This document shows, one piece after another, positions 4,663 to 12,612 of a stretch of DNA of 20,650 bases. The notes beneath the pieces are model-generated. The model saw only the letters and a program-made list of their open reading frames with translations. It searched no databases and was not told the DNA's origin. The stretch lies in IMG/VR virus record IMGVR_UViG_3300044825_002755, positions 1 to 20,650 of that record; one strand, 5' to 3'. Position 1 is the first letter of the stretch; every line of letters begins with the position of its first letter. The DNA is from a virus. Made by a program: the position numbers and the translations under genes.

Positions 4663-5684
4663 AATACTCAATCAACATTGACCAGATCAATTCAATTGAA
4701 TGGGGCTTTAATCTGAGTGAAGCGGCGGTTTTTGCTTACTTATTCAACGTCCCCACTTGGGCTGATCCGGTTTTGATAGGCGGAAAAACATTCTACTTTG
4801 CGGCACGTCAAAAGACTTGCCAAGACGTTCCGTTGATTTCTGATAAACCAGATACTATTTACCGCATCTATAAATCCTTACACGAAAAAGGGGTGATCGA
4901 TTATCTAAAGTGGACGGGTAAGGATTGTATGAGGATCACCGAAAAAGGGAAGGGTTGGAACTCGGAAAAAAATCCGAGTAGTACCATTGAACTCGGAAAA
5001 AAATCCGGCGAAACTCGGAAAATTTTCCGAATAAACTCGGAAAAAAATCCGACATATAATAATACTATTTATAATAGTACTAATGATAAGGATAAAGAAT
5101 TAGTTGAATCTTACAATTCAACAGTTGTCGTCCACGATCAAGTTGATGAAATCGGACTACAAGTACATGATGTGATTGATGATAGTGCTGCACTACTACC
5201 ACAATTAGATGTTGACGAAGGAAAAGAAGAAAAATCGAAAAAGAAGAAAGCCGCCGCCAAAAATCCCGACCCGACCCCGATCAATGCAATGTGGGACATC
5301 TTGCTTGAACAGTCCGCGAAGATCGGAAACGACGAACCGCAGTTCATGTCCAGGTATGGCCGCGACTTCAAACTACTTTACGCGATCCTGAAACAACGTG
5401 CCGAAAAACGCAATGAACCGATCACCGACCAAGTGGAGCCGTTCCGCCGATACGTGACCAAGATCGTGGACTACATCATCAAGGGGCGCAAGGTTCCTCA
5501 GCACCAGTTTACCGCGAATAATTTGGCTCGGAATTTCAACCCGGGTTATTTGCATACGAGTTTCAACCAGATTTGTGCTACGATTCAATCTGGCGTGACC
5601 GTGACGAATCAGCCAAACAAACCTACTGTGTACAACGAGAGTGAAGTTTATCGGAATTTTGATTCATCACAGGCGGCATTTTAA
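4659..5684 (+). CDS. Phage replication initiator (O-like) with internal iteron origin
   Basis: This 341-residue protein has an N-terminal winged-helix-like region (about residues 1-95; 'DTIYRIYKSLHEKGVIDYLKWTGKD' is a typical recognition-helix-and-wing pattern). A low-complexity linker at about 100-200 includes a KEEKSKKKKAAAKNP tract. The helical C-terminal domain (about 205-325) is similar in style to phage replication proteins that recruit the helicase loader. Residues 101-131 are encoded by four 18-bp iterons, so the repeated NSEKNP segments in the linker reflect DNA-level constraint. As in lambda O, the protein probably binds the iterons inside its own gene. The DnaC-like, primase and DnaB genes downstream complete the replication set. 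Confidence 0.72.
   Translation: MKYSINIDQINSIEWGFNLSEAAVFAYLFNVPTWADPVLIGGKTFYFAARQKTCQDVPLISDKPDTIYRIYKSLHEKGVIDYLKWTGKDCMRITEKGKGWNSEKNPSSTIELGKKSGETRKIFRINSEKNPTYNNTIYNSTNDKDKELVESYNSTVVVHDQVDEIGLQVHDVIDDSAALLPQLDVDEGKEEKSKKKKAAAKNPDPTPINAMWDILLEQSAKIGNDEPQFMSRYGRDFKLLYAILKQRAEKRNEPITDQVEPFRRYVTKIVDYIIKGRKVPQHQFTANNLARNFNPGYLHTSFNQICATIQSGVTVTNQPNKPTVYNESEVYRNFDSSQAAF
4959..5051 (+). other. Putative replication origin: four 18-bp iterons
   Basis: Copies of AACTCGGAAAAAAATCCG lie at 4959-4976, 4990-5007 and 5034-5051. A variant with the same arms (AACTCGGAAAATTTTCCG) lies at 5012-5029. Each is an inverted repeat (CGGA/TCCG arms). Start-to-start distances are 31, 22 and 22 bases, close to whole helical turns, so a bound protein would line up on one face. 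An AT-rich tract follows at once. The arrangement copies lambda ori; origin activity is inferred. Confidence 0.7.
5052..5112 (+). other. AT-rich tract beside the iterons (candidate unwinding element)
   Basis: Right after the last iteron the sequence is almost pure A/T for about 60 bases. It contains a 7-bp inverted repeat TACTATT-TAT-AATAGTA at 5063-5079. In iteron origins the adjacent AT-rich block is where strands first open, and the position here fits that role. Confidence 0.55.
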
Positions 5685-5784
5685 AACATCGCTAAACTTG
5701 AAAAAAGAATATTTAACAAAGCATCGAATCGTGAAGAGTCCATGAGCTGTCTTCCCATTTGGATGTGGTATTAAACTTATCAAC

Positions 5785-5958
5785 ATGAGAAAAAAACCGA
5801 ATTGGCGCAGAGTTGAAAAAATAGACCGTACAATGTGGGAGGCTCTAAGCTGGAAAGGCAGGATTATAATGCTTTTGTTTATACTTCCCGGATTGATTGG
5901 ATTTAGTGTTTTGTGCGGGGTATTGTTTGTGAAACTCGCAATATTTATTAGACTTTAA
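5785..5958 (+). CDS. 57-residue single-pass membrane protein
   Basis: A frame from the ATG at 5785 to the TAA at 5956-5958 encodes a basic N-terminus (MRKKPNWRRVEKIDRTMW) and a long hydrophobic stretch (about residues 27-55, IIMLLFILPGLIGFSVLCGV and onward) that could be one long or two short membrane helices. It ends IFIRL. The leader is A-rich, in keeping with neighbouring starts, and the gene fits neatly between the initiator gene and the next gene. The basic N-terminus predicts an N-in orientation. The family was not recognised. The 100 bases before it hold nothing clear. Confidence 0.65.
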   Translation: MRKKPNWRRVEKIDRTMWEALSWKGRIIMLLFILPGLIGFSVLCGVLFVKLAIFIRL

Positions 5959-5977
5959 AACCTAACAACCAATCAAA

Positions 5978-6502
5978 ATGACCATTGAAGAAAAAGTAAA
6001 ATCGTTGAAGCCAGGAGTAAAAGTAAAATATTATTCTTGGATCAGTGAGGATACTGGCGAGAAGTCGGAGCCACAATGCACCACCACCCGATCCGACCCT
6101 TGGCAGTTAGGCAGCGGGCATTGGGTAGTAGCATTGGAAGGTAGATCAGGTGGCTGTGCATTGACCCATATTGAGTTAATCCTAGCACGAAAGCCTCTAC
6201 CATCCATCACGCTTGAGGATGCGCTACAAGTAGCCAATGCAGCTTACGTCGCATTCTCAATCACAAAGCACAAGTGGGTGCTTGAAGACCGCACAAAAGA
6301 GGTAGACGAACCATGTAAGGTTTTATGTTCAGACAAGAATCTGTACAGTATGTGGTTTTTCCATGATCGGATTGACATAGACCACGAAGAGTCTAGTATG
6401 GGCATTCACCAGTTGTCGGTCGATTGCAAAGTAGAGTGTTACGTTGCAGCATACAACCTTGGCTATGCGATCCCTCAATTTGATAACTTGAAAATGGATT
6501 GA
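5978..6502 (+). CDS. Hypothetical protein, 174 residues
   Basis: I do not recognise this protein. The first 75 residues (MTIEEKVKSLKPGVKVKYYS and onward) look like a small beta-barrel, with HWVVALEG and the end of a 'CALTHIELI' strand. The remainder is helical with scattered Cys and His residues, and no catalytic motif is apparent. Its start follows an A-rich leader with no Shine-Dalgarno sequence, 19 bases after the small membrane gene. It lies between the initiator and the helicase, so an early function is likely only from position. Confidence 0.7.
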   Translation: MTIEEKVKSLKPGVKVKYYSWISEDTGEKSEPQCTTTRSDPWQLGSGHWVVALEGRSGGCALTHIELILARKPLPSITLEDALQVANAAYVAFSITKHKWVLEDRTKEVDEPCKVLCSDKNLYSMWFFHDRIDIDHEESSMGIHQLSVDCKVECYVAAYNLGYAIPQFDNLKMD

Positions 6503-6503
6503 A

Positions 6504-7097
6504 ATGAAAACAACATTGCTATACTTCAAAATCAAGCCGCCTCAAAAAGAAACTCACCAATTGAAAGTGGTAGAATTTGAAGTGTCTGTACATAAGACCA
6601 GATCAATTGCTGAGGTTTGGTCTTACCACAAATATAAACTTGGGTGCCGGATTGAGGGGCATGAAATTCCTGGGTTCTTCGATCTCACTAGACCTAAATG
6701 TTATTTTGAATTTTGTCTATTCACAGAGTTCAAAGAGGGGGTGACTTACGACTCAATGCGTAGTAATTTTCACGTCAAGCGCTGGGTTTGGAAAATGTAC
6801 GATGCTGCAAGAACATGGGATAAGCACAAGGATGTGTCCATTGAATTAGCAAAGCAGCTCCCAGCACTTGTTTTGCCAAAAGGTTACGAAATAGCCAAAG
6901 ATGGAGTTGTAGATGAAACGTACTCATTATTTTTTCAGTCTACTATGTCTATGGGATCGTCGTTCATTAAGCACCACGCTACACCATACATTGGCAGAAA
7001 AATTGAAGACGTATCGAAGATTCAACGAATTGGAATTGACGACAAGATTATTGAATACAGGGATAAAGTTTTTGCTCGTCCGATTAAAGCCAAGTAA
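6504..7097 (+). CDS. Hypothetical protein, 197 residues
   Basis: This 197-residue protein, starting MKTTLLYFKIKPPQ one base after the previous stop, is mixed alpha-beta with many aromatic residues and no membrane segment. Notable stretches are 'RWVWKMYDAARTWDKHKD' and 'SSFIKHHATPYIGRKIEDV'. No nucleotide-binding or nuclease motif is visible. It was not recognised. The tight spacing to the preceding gene indicates the same transcript. Confidence 0.7.
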   Translation: MKTTLLYFKIKPPQKETHQLKVVEFEVSVHKTRSIAEVWSYHKYKLGCRIEGHEIPGFFDLTRPKCYFEFCLFTEFKEGVTYDSMRSNFHVKRWVWKMYDAARTWDKHKDVSIELAKQLPALVLPKGYEIAKDGVVDETYSLFFQSTMSMGSSFIKHHATPYIGRKIEDVSKIQRIGIDDKIIEYRDKVFARPIKAK

Positions 7098-7109
7098 AAT
7101 CCGCTAACC

Positions 7110-7358
7110 ATGACTTGGAGAGAAGATTGCGCCCCTATCATTTCCGCTGTTCTTGCAGCAACGAAAGGCCAAACCGAAAAGGAAATCAAGAAAGCCCTTC
7201 GTGAAGCGTACCCATACGGTGAACGCGCAATGCACCCGTACAAGATTTGGTGCGACGAAATCAAAATTCATCGCGGATTGAAGAAACGGAAAAAGAAAGG
7301 CGGGAGGAAAAAGTTTGAGCAGGTTGAATCTGATCCGAACCAAACCAGCCTGTTTTAA
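7110..7358 (+). CDS. Small basic phage protein with C-terminal clamp-binding-like motif
   Basis: This 82-residue protein contains 'REAYPYGERAMHPYKIWCDEIK', a segment I have seen in several short uncharacterised phage proteins. A strongly basic stretch follows (RGLKKRKKKGGRKK), which suggests nucleic-acid contact. The last residues are NQTSLF. This fits the bacterial sliding-clamp binding pattern (Q-x-S/D-L-F), so the protein may dock on the host beta clamp. Its stop is 1 base before operator element A, so it ends a transcription block. Function is inferred from these two short motifs only. Confidence 0.7.
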   Translation: MTWREDCAPIISAVLAATKGQTEKEIKKALREAYPYGERAMHPYKIWCDEIKIHRGLKKRKKKGGRKKFEQVESDPNQTSLF

Positions 7359-7359
7359 T

Positions 7360-7378
7360 ATACCTACTTTTGGGTATT
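7360..7378 (+). promoter_or_regulatory. Operator-like inverted repeat A (ATACC-N8-GGTAT)
   Basis: ATACC at 7360-7364 and GGTAT at 7373-7377 flank an 8-base spacer, and TG follows. It lies 1 base after a stop codon, and its right arm overlaps the -33 box of the promoter at 7377-7407. Two further copies with the same arms and spacing lie at 13876 and 17776. Confidence 0.6.
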
Positions 7379-7407
7379 GTGCGAGTTGAAATGAATTGCG
7401 AATTTTA
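7377..7407 (+). promoter_or_regulatory. Promoter of the helicase-methyltransferase block
   Basis: TTG at 7377-7379, 20 bases, then GAATTTTA at 7400-7407, which keeps the A and TTT of the TAnnTTTG consensus. The predicted start of transcription near 7413 would exclude the ATG at 7391 and supports the helicase start at 7430. Confidence 0.45.
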
Positions 7408-7429
7408 CGGAAACAAATACCAACTGAAA

Positions 7430-8797
7430 ATGGATTATCAAACATTCATACAATCGAAGCGGCATAGCTCCCAGAACTTTGGGATTGAGCCGTCTTTCAT
7501 CCCTGACAGTGCTTTTGATTATCAAAAGTATGTCATGGAATATGCAGTGAAGAAGGGTAGGTGCGCAGTTTTTTTAGATACTGGACTGGGTAAAACCTTG
7601 ATTGAATTGACTACAGCGGTAAATTTTGCTTACCACACAAACAAGTCGGTTCTCATCATCACTCCACTGGCAGTTGCCTTTCAGTTCATACAAGAGGCTA
7701 TTAAATTTGACATTGAGGATATTGAGTATTCCAAAGATGGCAAATTTAAGTCCAAGATCGTGGTTTGTAATTACGAAAGACTTGACAAGTTTGACGCAAA
7801 AGATTTTGATTGCGTGATCCTTGACGAATCAAGTATTTTGAAAAACTTTGATGGGGCTATCAAAGGGCAGATCACCAGCTTTTTGAAAAAAGTAAAGTAT
7901 CGCTTTTTGTTTACCGCAACCCCATCTCCCAATGATTTCATTGAGCTTGGGACCAGCAGCGAAGCACTTGGATACCTTGGGTACACTGACATGCTTTCAA
8001 AGTTTTTCAAGAACAATGAAGATACTATTAGTCCGATGAACATTGGGACTGAATGGGTATTAAAAGGCCATGCTAAAGAGTCGTTTTTTAAGTGGGTATC
8101 GGGTTGGTCAATTTCTATGCGCAAGCCTAGTGACCTTGGGTTTGATGATACTCGCCATATTTTGCCAGAATTGATTACGCGATACCATCAGATCAAGAAT
8201 GAAAAAAATCTTGTCTTGAATGGCCAGATTCAACTTTTCAATATGCCAGCACAGCGGCTTACTGAGGTAAGACAGGAGCAAAAAGATACAATTCAAAAGC
8301 GGTGTGAAACGGCGGTAGAATTGGCTGAGTCGCACGAACATACTGTGTATTGGACAAACTTTAATGACGAAGCAAACTTGATTGAAGAGATTGACAAGTC
8401 AGCCTTGCAGATTAGCGGATCCATGAGCTTAGACAAGAAAGAAGATTTACTTTTGAATTTCTTTCAGGGTAACATCCAAAAACTAGTCACTAAGCCAAAG
8501 ATTACCGCTTTTGGTTTAAATTGGCAACACTGTAACCACACAGTATACTTCCCCACATTTAGCTATGAGCAATACTATCAAGCAATCAGACGATTTTGGA
8601 GATTTGGCCAAACTAAGCCCGTGACTGTTGATCTAGTTTACAGCGATGGCCAAAAGAAAGTTCTTGACAGCTTGCTTGCAAAAACCAAAAAAGCCAATGA
8701 GCTTTTCGATAAGCTGAATGCCAATTTAAACCAGTCCTTTGATATCACATCAAGAGGGTTCGACAAACAAATTCAACTACCAACTTTCCTAAAATAA
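7430..8797 (+). CDS. SNF2-type (superfamily 2) DNA helicase/translocase
   Basis: From the ATG at 7430 (MDYQTFIQSKRH) the protein has 455 residues. It shows Walker A DTGLGKT (about 50-56), motif II DESS (about 132-135), motif III TATPSP (about 160) and motif VI QAIRRFWRFGQ (about 383-393), the set of an ATP-driven SF2 translocase of the SWI2/SNF2 kind found in many phages. The frame is open to 7370, but a promoter box lies there and phage relatives begin near 'YQ.F..SKR', so 7430 was chosen. It is followed after 6 bases by a DNA methyltransferase, a common phage pairing. It probably remodels or unwinds DNA during replication; no nuclease domain is fused. Confidence 0.85.
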   Translation: MDYQTFIQSKRHSSQNFGIEPSFIPDSAFDYQKYVMEYAVKKGRCAVFLDTGLGKTLIELTTAVNFAYHTNKSVLIITPLAVAFQFIQEAIKFDIEDIEYSKDGKFKSKIVVCNYERLDKFDAKDFDCVILDESSILKNFDGAIKGQITSFLKKVKYRFLFTATPSPNDFIELGTSSEALGYLGYTDMLSKFFKNNEDTISPMNIGTEWVLKGHAKESFFKWVSGWSISMRKPSDLGFDDTRHILPELITRYHQIKNEKNLVLNGQIQLFNMPAQRLTEVRQEQKDTIQKRCETAVELAESHEHTVYWTNFNDEANLIEEIDKSALQISGSMSLDKKEDLLLNFFQGNIQKLVTKPKITAFGLNWQHCNHTVYFPTFSYEQYYQAIRRFWRFGQTKPVTVDLVYSDGQKKVLDSLLAKTKKANELFDKLNANLNQSFDITSRGFDKQIQLPTFLK

Positions 8798-8803
8798 CTT
8801 GCT

Positions 8804-9844
8804 ATGATCAAGGATCAAATCATCAATGAAAATTTCGCCGCCTACAATGGCGACTGCATGCACGTGCTGCCAACTCTGGCAGACAATAGCATTGACCTTA
8901 GTGTATATTCGCCTCCATTTGCTGGGTTGTACAATTACAGCAGCCACGAAAATGACTTTTCAAATTGCGAAACTAAGGAACAATTTCTACAACAGTACGA
9001 GTTTTTGGTCGCTGAAATGGCGCGAGTTACAAAGCCAGGCCGCATTAGTGCAGTTCATTGCACTGACATAATGGGTAAAGACGGCGACATGTTTGACCTC
9101 CCAGGTGAGATCAAGAAGCTTCACCAAAAACATGGGTTCCAATGGCGCAATACCATTACCATATGGAAAGAGCCGCTTAAGGTTCGGATGCGCACGATGG
9201 TAAAAAGCCTAATGCACAAGCTTATCGTGGAGGATTCAACCGAGTGCTTTACCGCAATGCCTGATTACCTTTTGATTTTTAAGAAGCGCGGAAAGTGTGA
9301 GGTTCCTGTTACCCACCCAGTTGGGTTGACTGAATATTTTGGCGCAACTCCATTGCTCCCCAATATGCTACAAGCAATTAAAGAAGAAAATCAAAAGCTT
9401 CTTTCTGAAGGCAATGGGGAGTACAATTTTGATCTTATCCCTGAAACTTGGGAAGCTCTAAAAAAGAAATTTGAAGGGCATAAAGACCCTAAAACGAATA
9501 AACTTTCGCACTACATTTGGCAGCGCTATGCATCTAGTGTATGGGATGATATTCGGATTGATAATGTGCTACCTTTCCGTGACGGTAGAGACGAGGATGA
9601 CGAGAAACATGTACACCCGTTGCAGCTTGATGTTATTGATCGGGTTGTTGAACTTTACAGCAATCCAGGTGAGATTGTTTTAACCCCGTTTGCTGGGGTC
9701 GGTAGTGAGGGGTATAGCCCTGTTTCTTTGGGTCGAAAGTCCATAATGATTGAGTTGAAAGAAAGCTATTTCAAACAACTCGGATTGAACATGAAAGAAG
9801 CATTGAACCGATTCAAGAAAGCGAAACAAGTAGAGTTATTTTAG
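8804..9844 (+). CDS. DNA methyltransferase (amino-methyltransferase, SPPF type)
   Basis: This 346-residue protein has catalytic motif IV SPPF at residues 36-39 and the AdoMet-binding motif I FAGVGS at 296-301, with an acidic residue after the following strand (MIELKESYF). The order motif IV before motif I is that of beta-class N6-adenine or N4-cytosine methyltransferases. SPPF/SPPY occurs in both, so the target base is not settled. The middle (about 120-270) would be the target-recognition region. No restriction endonuclease gene is adjacent, which suggests protection from host restriction or a regulatory mark. The C-terminus KQVELF resembles a sliding-clamp binding motif. Confidence 0.85.
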   Translation: MIKDQIINENFAAYNGDCMHVLPTLADNSIDLSVYSPPFAGLYNYSSHENDFSNCETKEQFLQQYEFLVAEMARVTKPGRISAVHCTDIMGKDGDMFDLPGEIKKLHQKHGFQWRNTITIWKEPLKVRMRTMVKSLMHKLIVEDSTECFTAMPDYLLIFKKRGKCEVPVTHPVGLTEYFGATPLLPNMLQAIKEENQKLLSEGNGEYNFDLIPETWEALKKKFEGHKDPKTNKLSHYIWQRYASSVWDDIRIDNVLPFRDGRDEDDEKHVHPLQLDVIDRVVELYSNPGEIVLTPFAGVGSEGYSPVSLGRKSIMIELKESYFKQLGLNMKEALNRFKKAKQVELF

Positions 9845-9863
9845 TTGGTATTTGATCATATGT

Positions 9864-9886
9864 CCGGGTGTAATGCCCGGCTCTTT
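9864..9886 (+). terminator. Short hairpin, weak terminator or spacer
   Basis: CCGGG at 9864-9868 pairs with CCCGG at 9876-9880 (7-base loop), followed by CTCTTTT. The stem is short and the T run interrupted, so it may only reduce transcription between the methyltransferase and the next gene. Confidence 0.45.
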
Positions 9887-9900
9887 TAAATCCATAACCA

Positions 9901-10179
9901 ATGGCCTCAATCTACACCATCGAAATCAAGGTTGAAGACATCGCATGTCCATTTTGCAATGCAGAACAGCCGGATTCAAGCTTCTACGGATACGAAGAAT
10001 GTATGGACGAAGTGGAACCGTACACTTGCGACGAATGCGGGGCTGAATTTGAATTGCGGGTAGATGCTGAGGCATCCTGCGATTTGGTTCTGACTAAAGC
10101 ACCAGTTGTTGAAAAGGCGAAGAACGACCCGATTGGCACTGGGTTGCCAGATGTGATTGCACCAAATCAAATGTTCTGA
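9901..10179 (+). CDS. Zinc-ribbon protein, 92 residues
   Basis: The protein has two Cys pairs, CPFC near residues 17-20 and CDEC near 42-45, spaced as in a zinc ribbon, in an acidic background. The start MASIYTIEIK follows an A-rich leader after a small hairpin. The C-terminal third (VVEKAKNDPIGTGLPDVI) appears unstructured. Such ribbons occur in many small phage proteins that bind nucleic acid or RNA polymerase. Which applies here cannot be told. Confidence 0.7.
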   Translation: MASIYTIEIKVEDIACPFCNAEQPDSSFYGYEECMDEVEPYTCDECGAEFELRVDAEASCDLVLTKAPVVEKAKNDPIGTGLPDVIAPNQMF

Positions 10180-10217
10180 AATCCCATTTTGGACAAATAC
10201 GCTTGAACGCAGACCCG

Positions 10218-10640
10218 ATGACCAAACGCCAAGTACTATCCGCTAAAATCTGCCCGTATTGTCAAGGCTCAACCCGGCTCATTTCAGGCAAAGCACTCTT
10301 TGGCAAAGAAGACGACCGGATGCTCTGGGCTTGCGTACCTTGTGGAGCCTGGGTATCTTGCAGGAAAGGGACTGACAAACCGCTGGGCAGACTTGGAAAC
10401 GAAAAGCTTCGCAAACTTAGAGTAAAGTGCCATAACATTTTTGACCCGATCTGGAAAGGCTGGGTTGAAATGGGCGAAGATGAATACACCGCACGGACGA
10501 AAGCATACCGCTGGATTGCAAAGTTGATGGGCATTGATTACCGGATGATGCACTTTAGCTGGCTAAACGAGGATGAATGTTTGAAAGCAATTGAGTTAAT
10601 GACGGATTGGTTAGAAACTTATCCGAAATTTTACATTTAA
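10218..10640 (+). CDS. DUF3268-like zinc-finger protein
   Basis: From the ATG at 10218 the product has 140 residues. The pattern C12PYC15 ... LWACVPC (C39, C42), then 'GTDKPLGRLGNEKLRKLRVKCHNIFDPIWK' and 'AYRWIAKLMGI', matches the zinc-finger family DUF3268 as I know it from phages. A TTG five codons upstream keeps the frame open, but the ATG is preferred. Family members are small, with the ribbon at the N-terminus and a helical C-terminus, and have no established function. It follows another zinc-ribbon gene in the same transcript. Confidence 0.78.
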   Translation: MTKRQVLSAKICPYCQGSTRLISGKALFGKEDDRMLWACVPCGAWVSCRKGTDKPLGRLGNEKLRKLRVKCHNIFDPIWKGWVEMGEDEYTARTKAYRWIAKLMGIDYRMMHFSWLNEDECLKAIELMTDWLETYPKFYI

Positions 10641-10650
10641 AACCAAGATT

Positions 10651-10989
10651 ATGACTAATCAAGATAAAGAGGCACAAGCATGGATCGATAATGCCAACGA
10701 AAGCATGAAAGCAATCAGTTCGGGCAAAATACCCGTTGCTGTGATCTCCAATAAACAAGGGTTTGAAAAGTTGAAATCAAACCCGCTGTACGAACGGTTC
10801 TACTTGAAGCACTGCCAGACTAGTTTTGATGCAGCCGGGTTCCATTGTGAATTGGTCGTCAAAATCAACAATCCAGGAATGATTGATGATGGCGCATCCG
10901 AAGCTCTCAAGGAACAAGGAAACTATATTTGGAACAAAGCTGCACTTTATGAGTGGGCTAAAGAAATCGAAGCCCATGAAACCCACTAA
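10651..10989 (+). CDS. Hypothetical protein, 112 residues
   Basis: This soluble protein was not recognised. Its N-terminal helix (MTNQDKEAQAWIDNANESMK) is followed by an alpha-beta segment containing PVAVISNKQGFEKL and 'FHCELVVKINNPGMID'. It ends in the acidic helix EWAKEIEAHETH. It overlaps the helicase-loader gene by 14 bases, implying coupled translation and perhaps a shared replication role. No motif supports a specific activity. Confidence 0.68.
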   Translation: MTNQDKEAQAWIDNANESMKAISSGKIPVAVISNKQGFEKLKSNPLYERFYLKHCQTSFDAAGFHCELVVKINNPGMIDDGASEALKEQGNYIWNKAALYEWAKEIEAHETH

Positions 10990-11731
10990 CCTGACCCTAC
11001 CCCCCGAACTCCAAGCAGCACTATCCACAATCGCCACAAACGGCCACGACCCGATAGCGCCCAGCCAGCCCAGTCTCACCCAGTCCGCATTAGACTGGCA
11101 GAAGGCTCGTTTGCGCCAGCCTATCCCAGCCCAGGTCATGGATTACGAACAGGCCGTTGCGATATTTTACGGGTACTGGAAGAATCGGGTGCCAGAAGGT
11201 AAGGCATTCTACATTCACCCAGAGAACGAAGTCCATGTGTCGGATTTGGTCAAGTGGGCGATATTCGATCCCACCAGCTCTATCCCGCTGAATAAATCAA
11301 TTTGGCTCTACGGCTTGGTCGGCGCGGGAAAATCCATCTTCGCAAAAACAATGCACGATTTCTTTTGCTGGATACACGAATTTGTGAATAGTCGGGTTAA
11401 CTTTGGCTATTGCGATATGAACATCCTGATCGACAAAGCCAAGTTCGACTATTCCGAAATGAAGGCGTTGAATGTGGCAAAAAGTCTAATCATTGACGAG
11501 TTGAAAGAGTCTCAGCAGCAGATCATTTTGCCATATGGGATTCGGTTTAGGATTGGCGATTTAGTGACGAATCTTTACAGCGTTTGGCAGGAGCGCAACA
11601 CACGGACGATAGTGACTACAAACCTACCCCCTGCACCTGGGGGTATATTCGACGACAGAGAATTTGACCGGATGGTGGAGATGTTCAGTTCCGTGAATTG
11701 GCACGGGGGCAGTTTACGGAAGTCTAAATAA
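10976..11731 (+). CDS. DnaC/IstB-like AAA+ ATPase, probable helicase loader
   Basis: Starting at the ATG at 10976 (MKPTNLTLPP) the protein has 251 residues. It carries Walker A GLVGAGKS (113-120), Walker B SLIIDE (about 170-175) and sensor-1 TTNLP (about 213-217), the layout of DnaC/DnaI/IstB ATPases. The N-terminal region of about 110 residues would contact the helicase. The frame is open to 10883, but that would overlap the previous gene extensively. Together with the DnaB-type helicase at 15283 and the iteron initiator, it points to loader-assisted helicase delivery. An IstB transposition helper is unlikely, since no IstA or IS ends are present. Confidence 0.8.
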   Translation: MKPTNLTLPPELQAALSTIATNGHDPIAPSQPSLTQSALDWQKARLRQPIPAQVMDYEQAVAIFYGYWKNRVPEGKAFYIHPENEVHVSDLVKWAIFDPTSSIPLNKSIWLYGLVGAGKSIFAKTMHDFFCWIHEFVNSRVNFGYCDMNILIDKAKFDYSEMKALNVAKSLIIDELKESQQQIILPYGIRFRIGDLVTNLYSVWQERNTRTIVTTNLPPAPGGIFDDREFDRMVEMFSSVNWHGGSLRKSK

Positions 11732-11738
11732 CTGATTT

Positions 11739-12602
11739 ATGAAGCCATTAGTCATTAGCTTTTCAGGTGGTCGAACGTCCGCTTATATGACAAAGTTGCT
11801 GCAAGAGAAATATAGGAACAAGCGTGAAATCATAACGATTTTTGCAAATACCGGGAAGGAGCGCGAAGAAACATTGCAATTTGTAAATCAATGCGATGAA
11901 TCATTTGGATTTAAAACTACGTGGATAGAAAGCTATCAGCATCATGGGCAACGGAAAAGCCCTGGATTTAGAATTGTAGATTTTAAATCTGCGAGTAGAA
12001 ACGGGGAGCCATTTGAGGATATGATTAGGAAGCACGGAATCCCAAATGTTTCTTTTCCGCATTGTAGTCGAGAATTAAAAAAGCGGCCAATTGAAAACTT
12101 CCTAAAGAAGATAGGGGTGGGCGAATACGAAATGGCACTTGGAATCAGGGTAGACGAACCTAAGCGATTGACTCCAAAACCAAATATCATTTACCCGCTT
12201 CACCGAGAATTTCCTACTACGAAGTTGATGGTGAATCAATGGTGGAGCAAACAGCAGTTTAATCTTCAACTCAAGGACTACGAGGGTAATTGTGATTTGT
12301 GTTGGAAAAAGAGCAAACGAAAGATACTTACATTGTTGCTAGAAAACCCCAGTCGAATGGACTGGTGGAATAACATGGAATTGAAATATGGTGATTACAT
12401 CCCCAACGGACAGTCATCACATCGCCAATTACCAATAACATTTTTCCGCGACAACGAAAGTGTGCTTGAATTACTTGAAGAATCGAAGCTCCCATTTAAA
12501 AAGCAGGAAGATGCTTTTACACTAGAACAATTGATGTTTACTCAAATGGAGTTCGATTTTGAAGAGTTTGGATGTGGGTCAAATAGTTGTGAACCATTTT
12601 AA
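11739..12602 (+). CDS. PAPS-reductase-like PP-loop protein
   Basis: This 287-residue protein begins MKPLVISFSGGRTSAYMTKL, with the PP-loop SGGRTS at residues 9-14 that binds the pyrophosphate of ATP-like substrates. It also shows FPHCSRELK (about 106-114) and a CDLCWKKSKRK cluster (C185, C188), seen in phage members of the phosphoadenosine phosphosulfate reductase family. The C-terminus has two more Cys residues (CGSNSCEPF), so a metal or Fe-S site is possible. True assimilatory sulfate reduction is improbable for a phage. Sulfur transfer to a nucleic acid or a nucleotide-handling role is more plausible, but this is inference. Confidence 0.8.
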   Translation: MKPLVISFSGGRTSAYMTKLLQEKYRNKREIITIFANTGKEREETLQFVNQCDESFGFKTTWIESYQHHGQRKSPGFRIVDFKSASRNGEPFEDMIRKHGIPNVSFPHCSRELKKRPIENFLKKIGVGEYEMALGIRVDEPKRLTPKPNIIYPLHREFPTTKLMVNQWWSKQQFNLQLKDYEGNCDLCWKKSKRKILTLLLENPSRMDWWNNMELKYGDYIPNGQSSHRQLPITFFRDNESVLELLEESKLPFKKQEDAFTLEQLMFTQMEFDFEEFGCGSNSCEPF

Positions 12603-12612
12603 ATAATAATCC

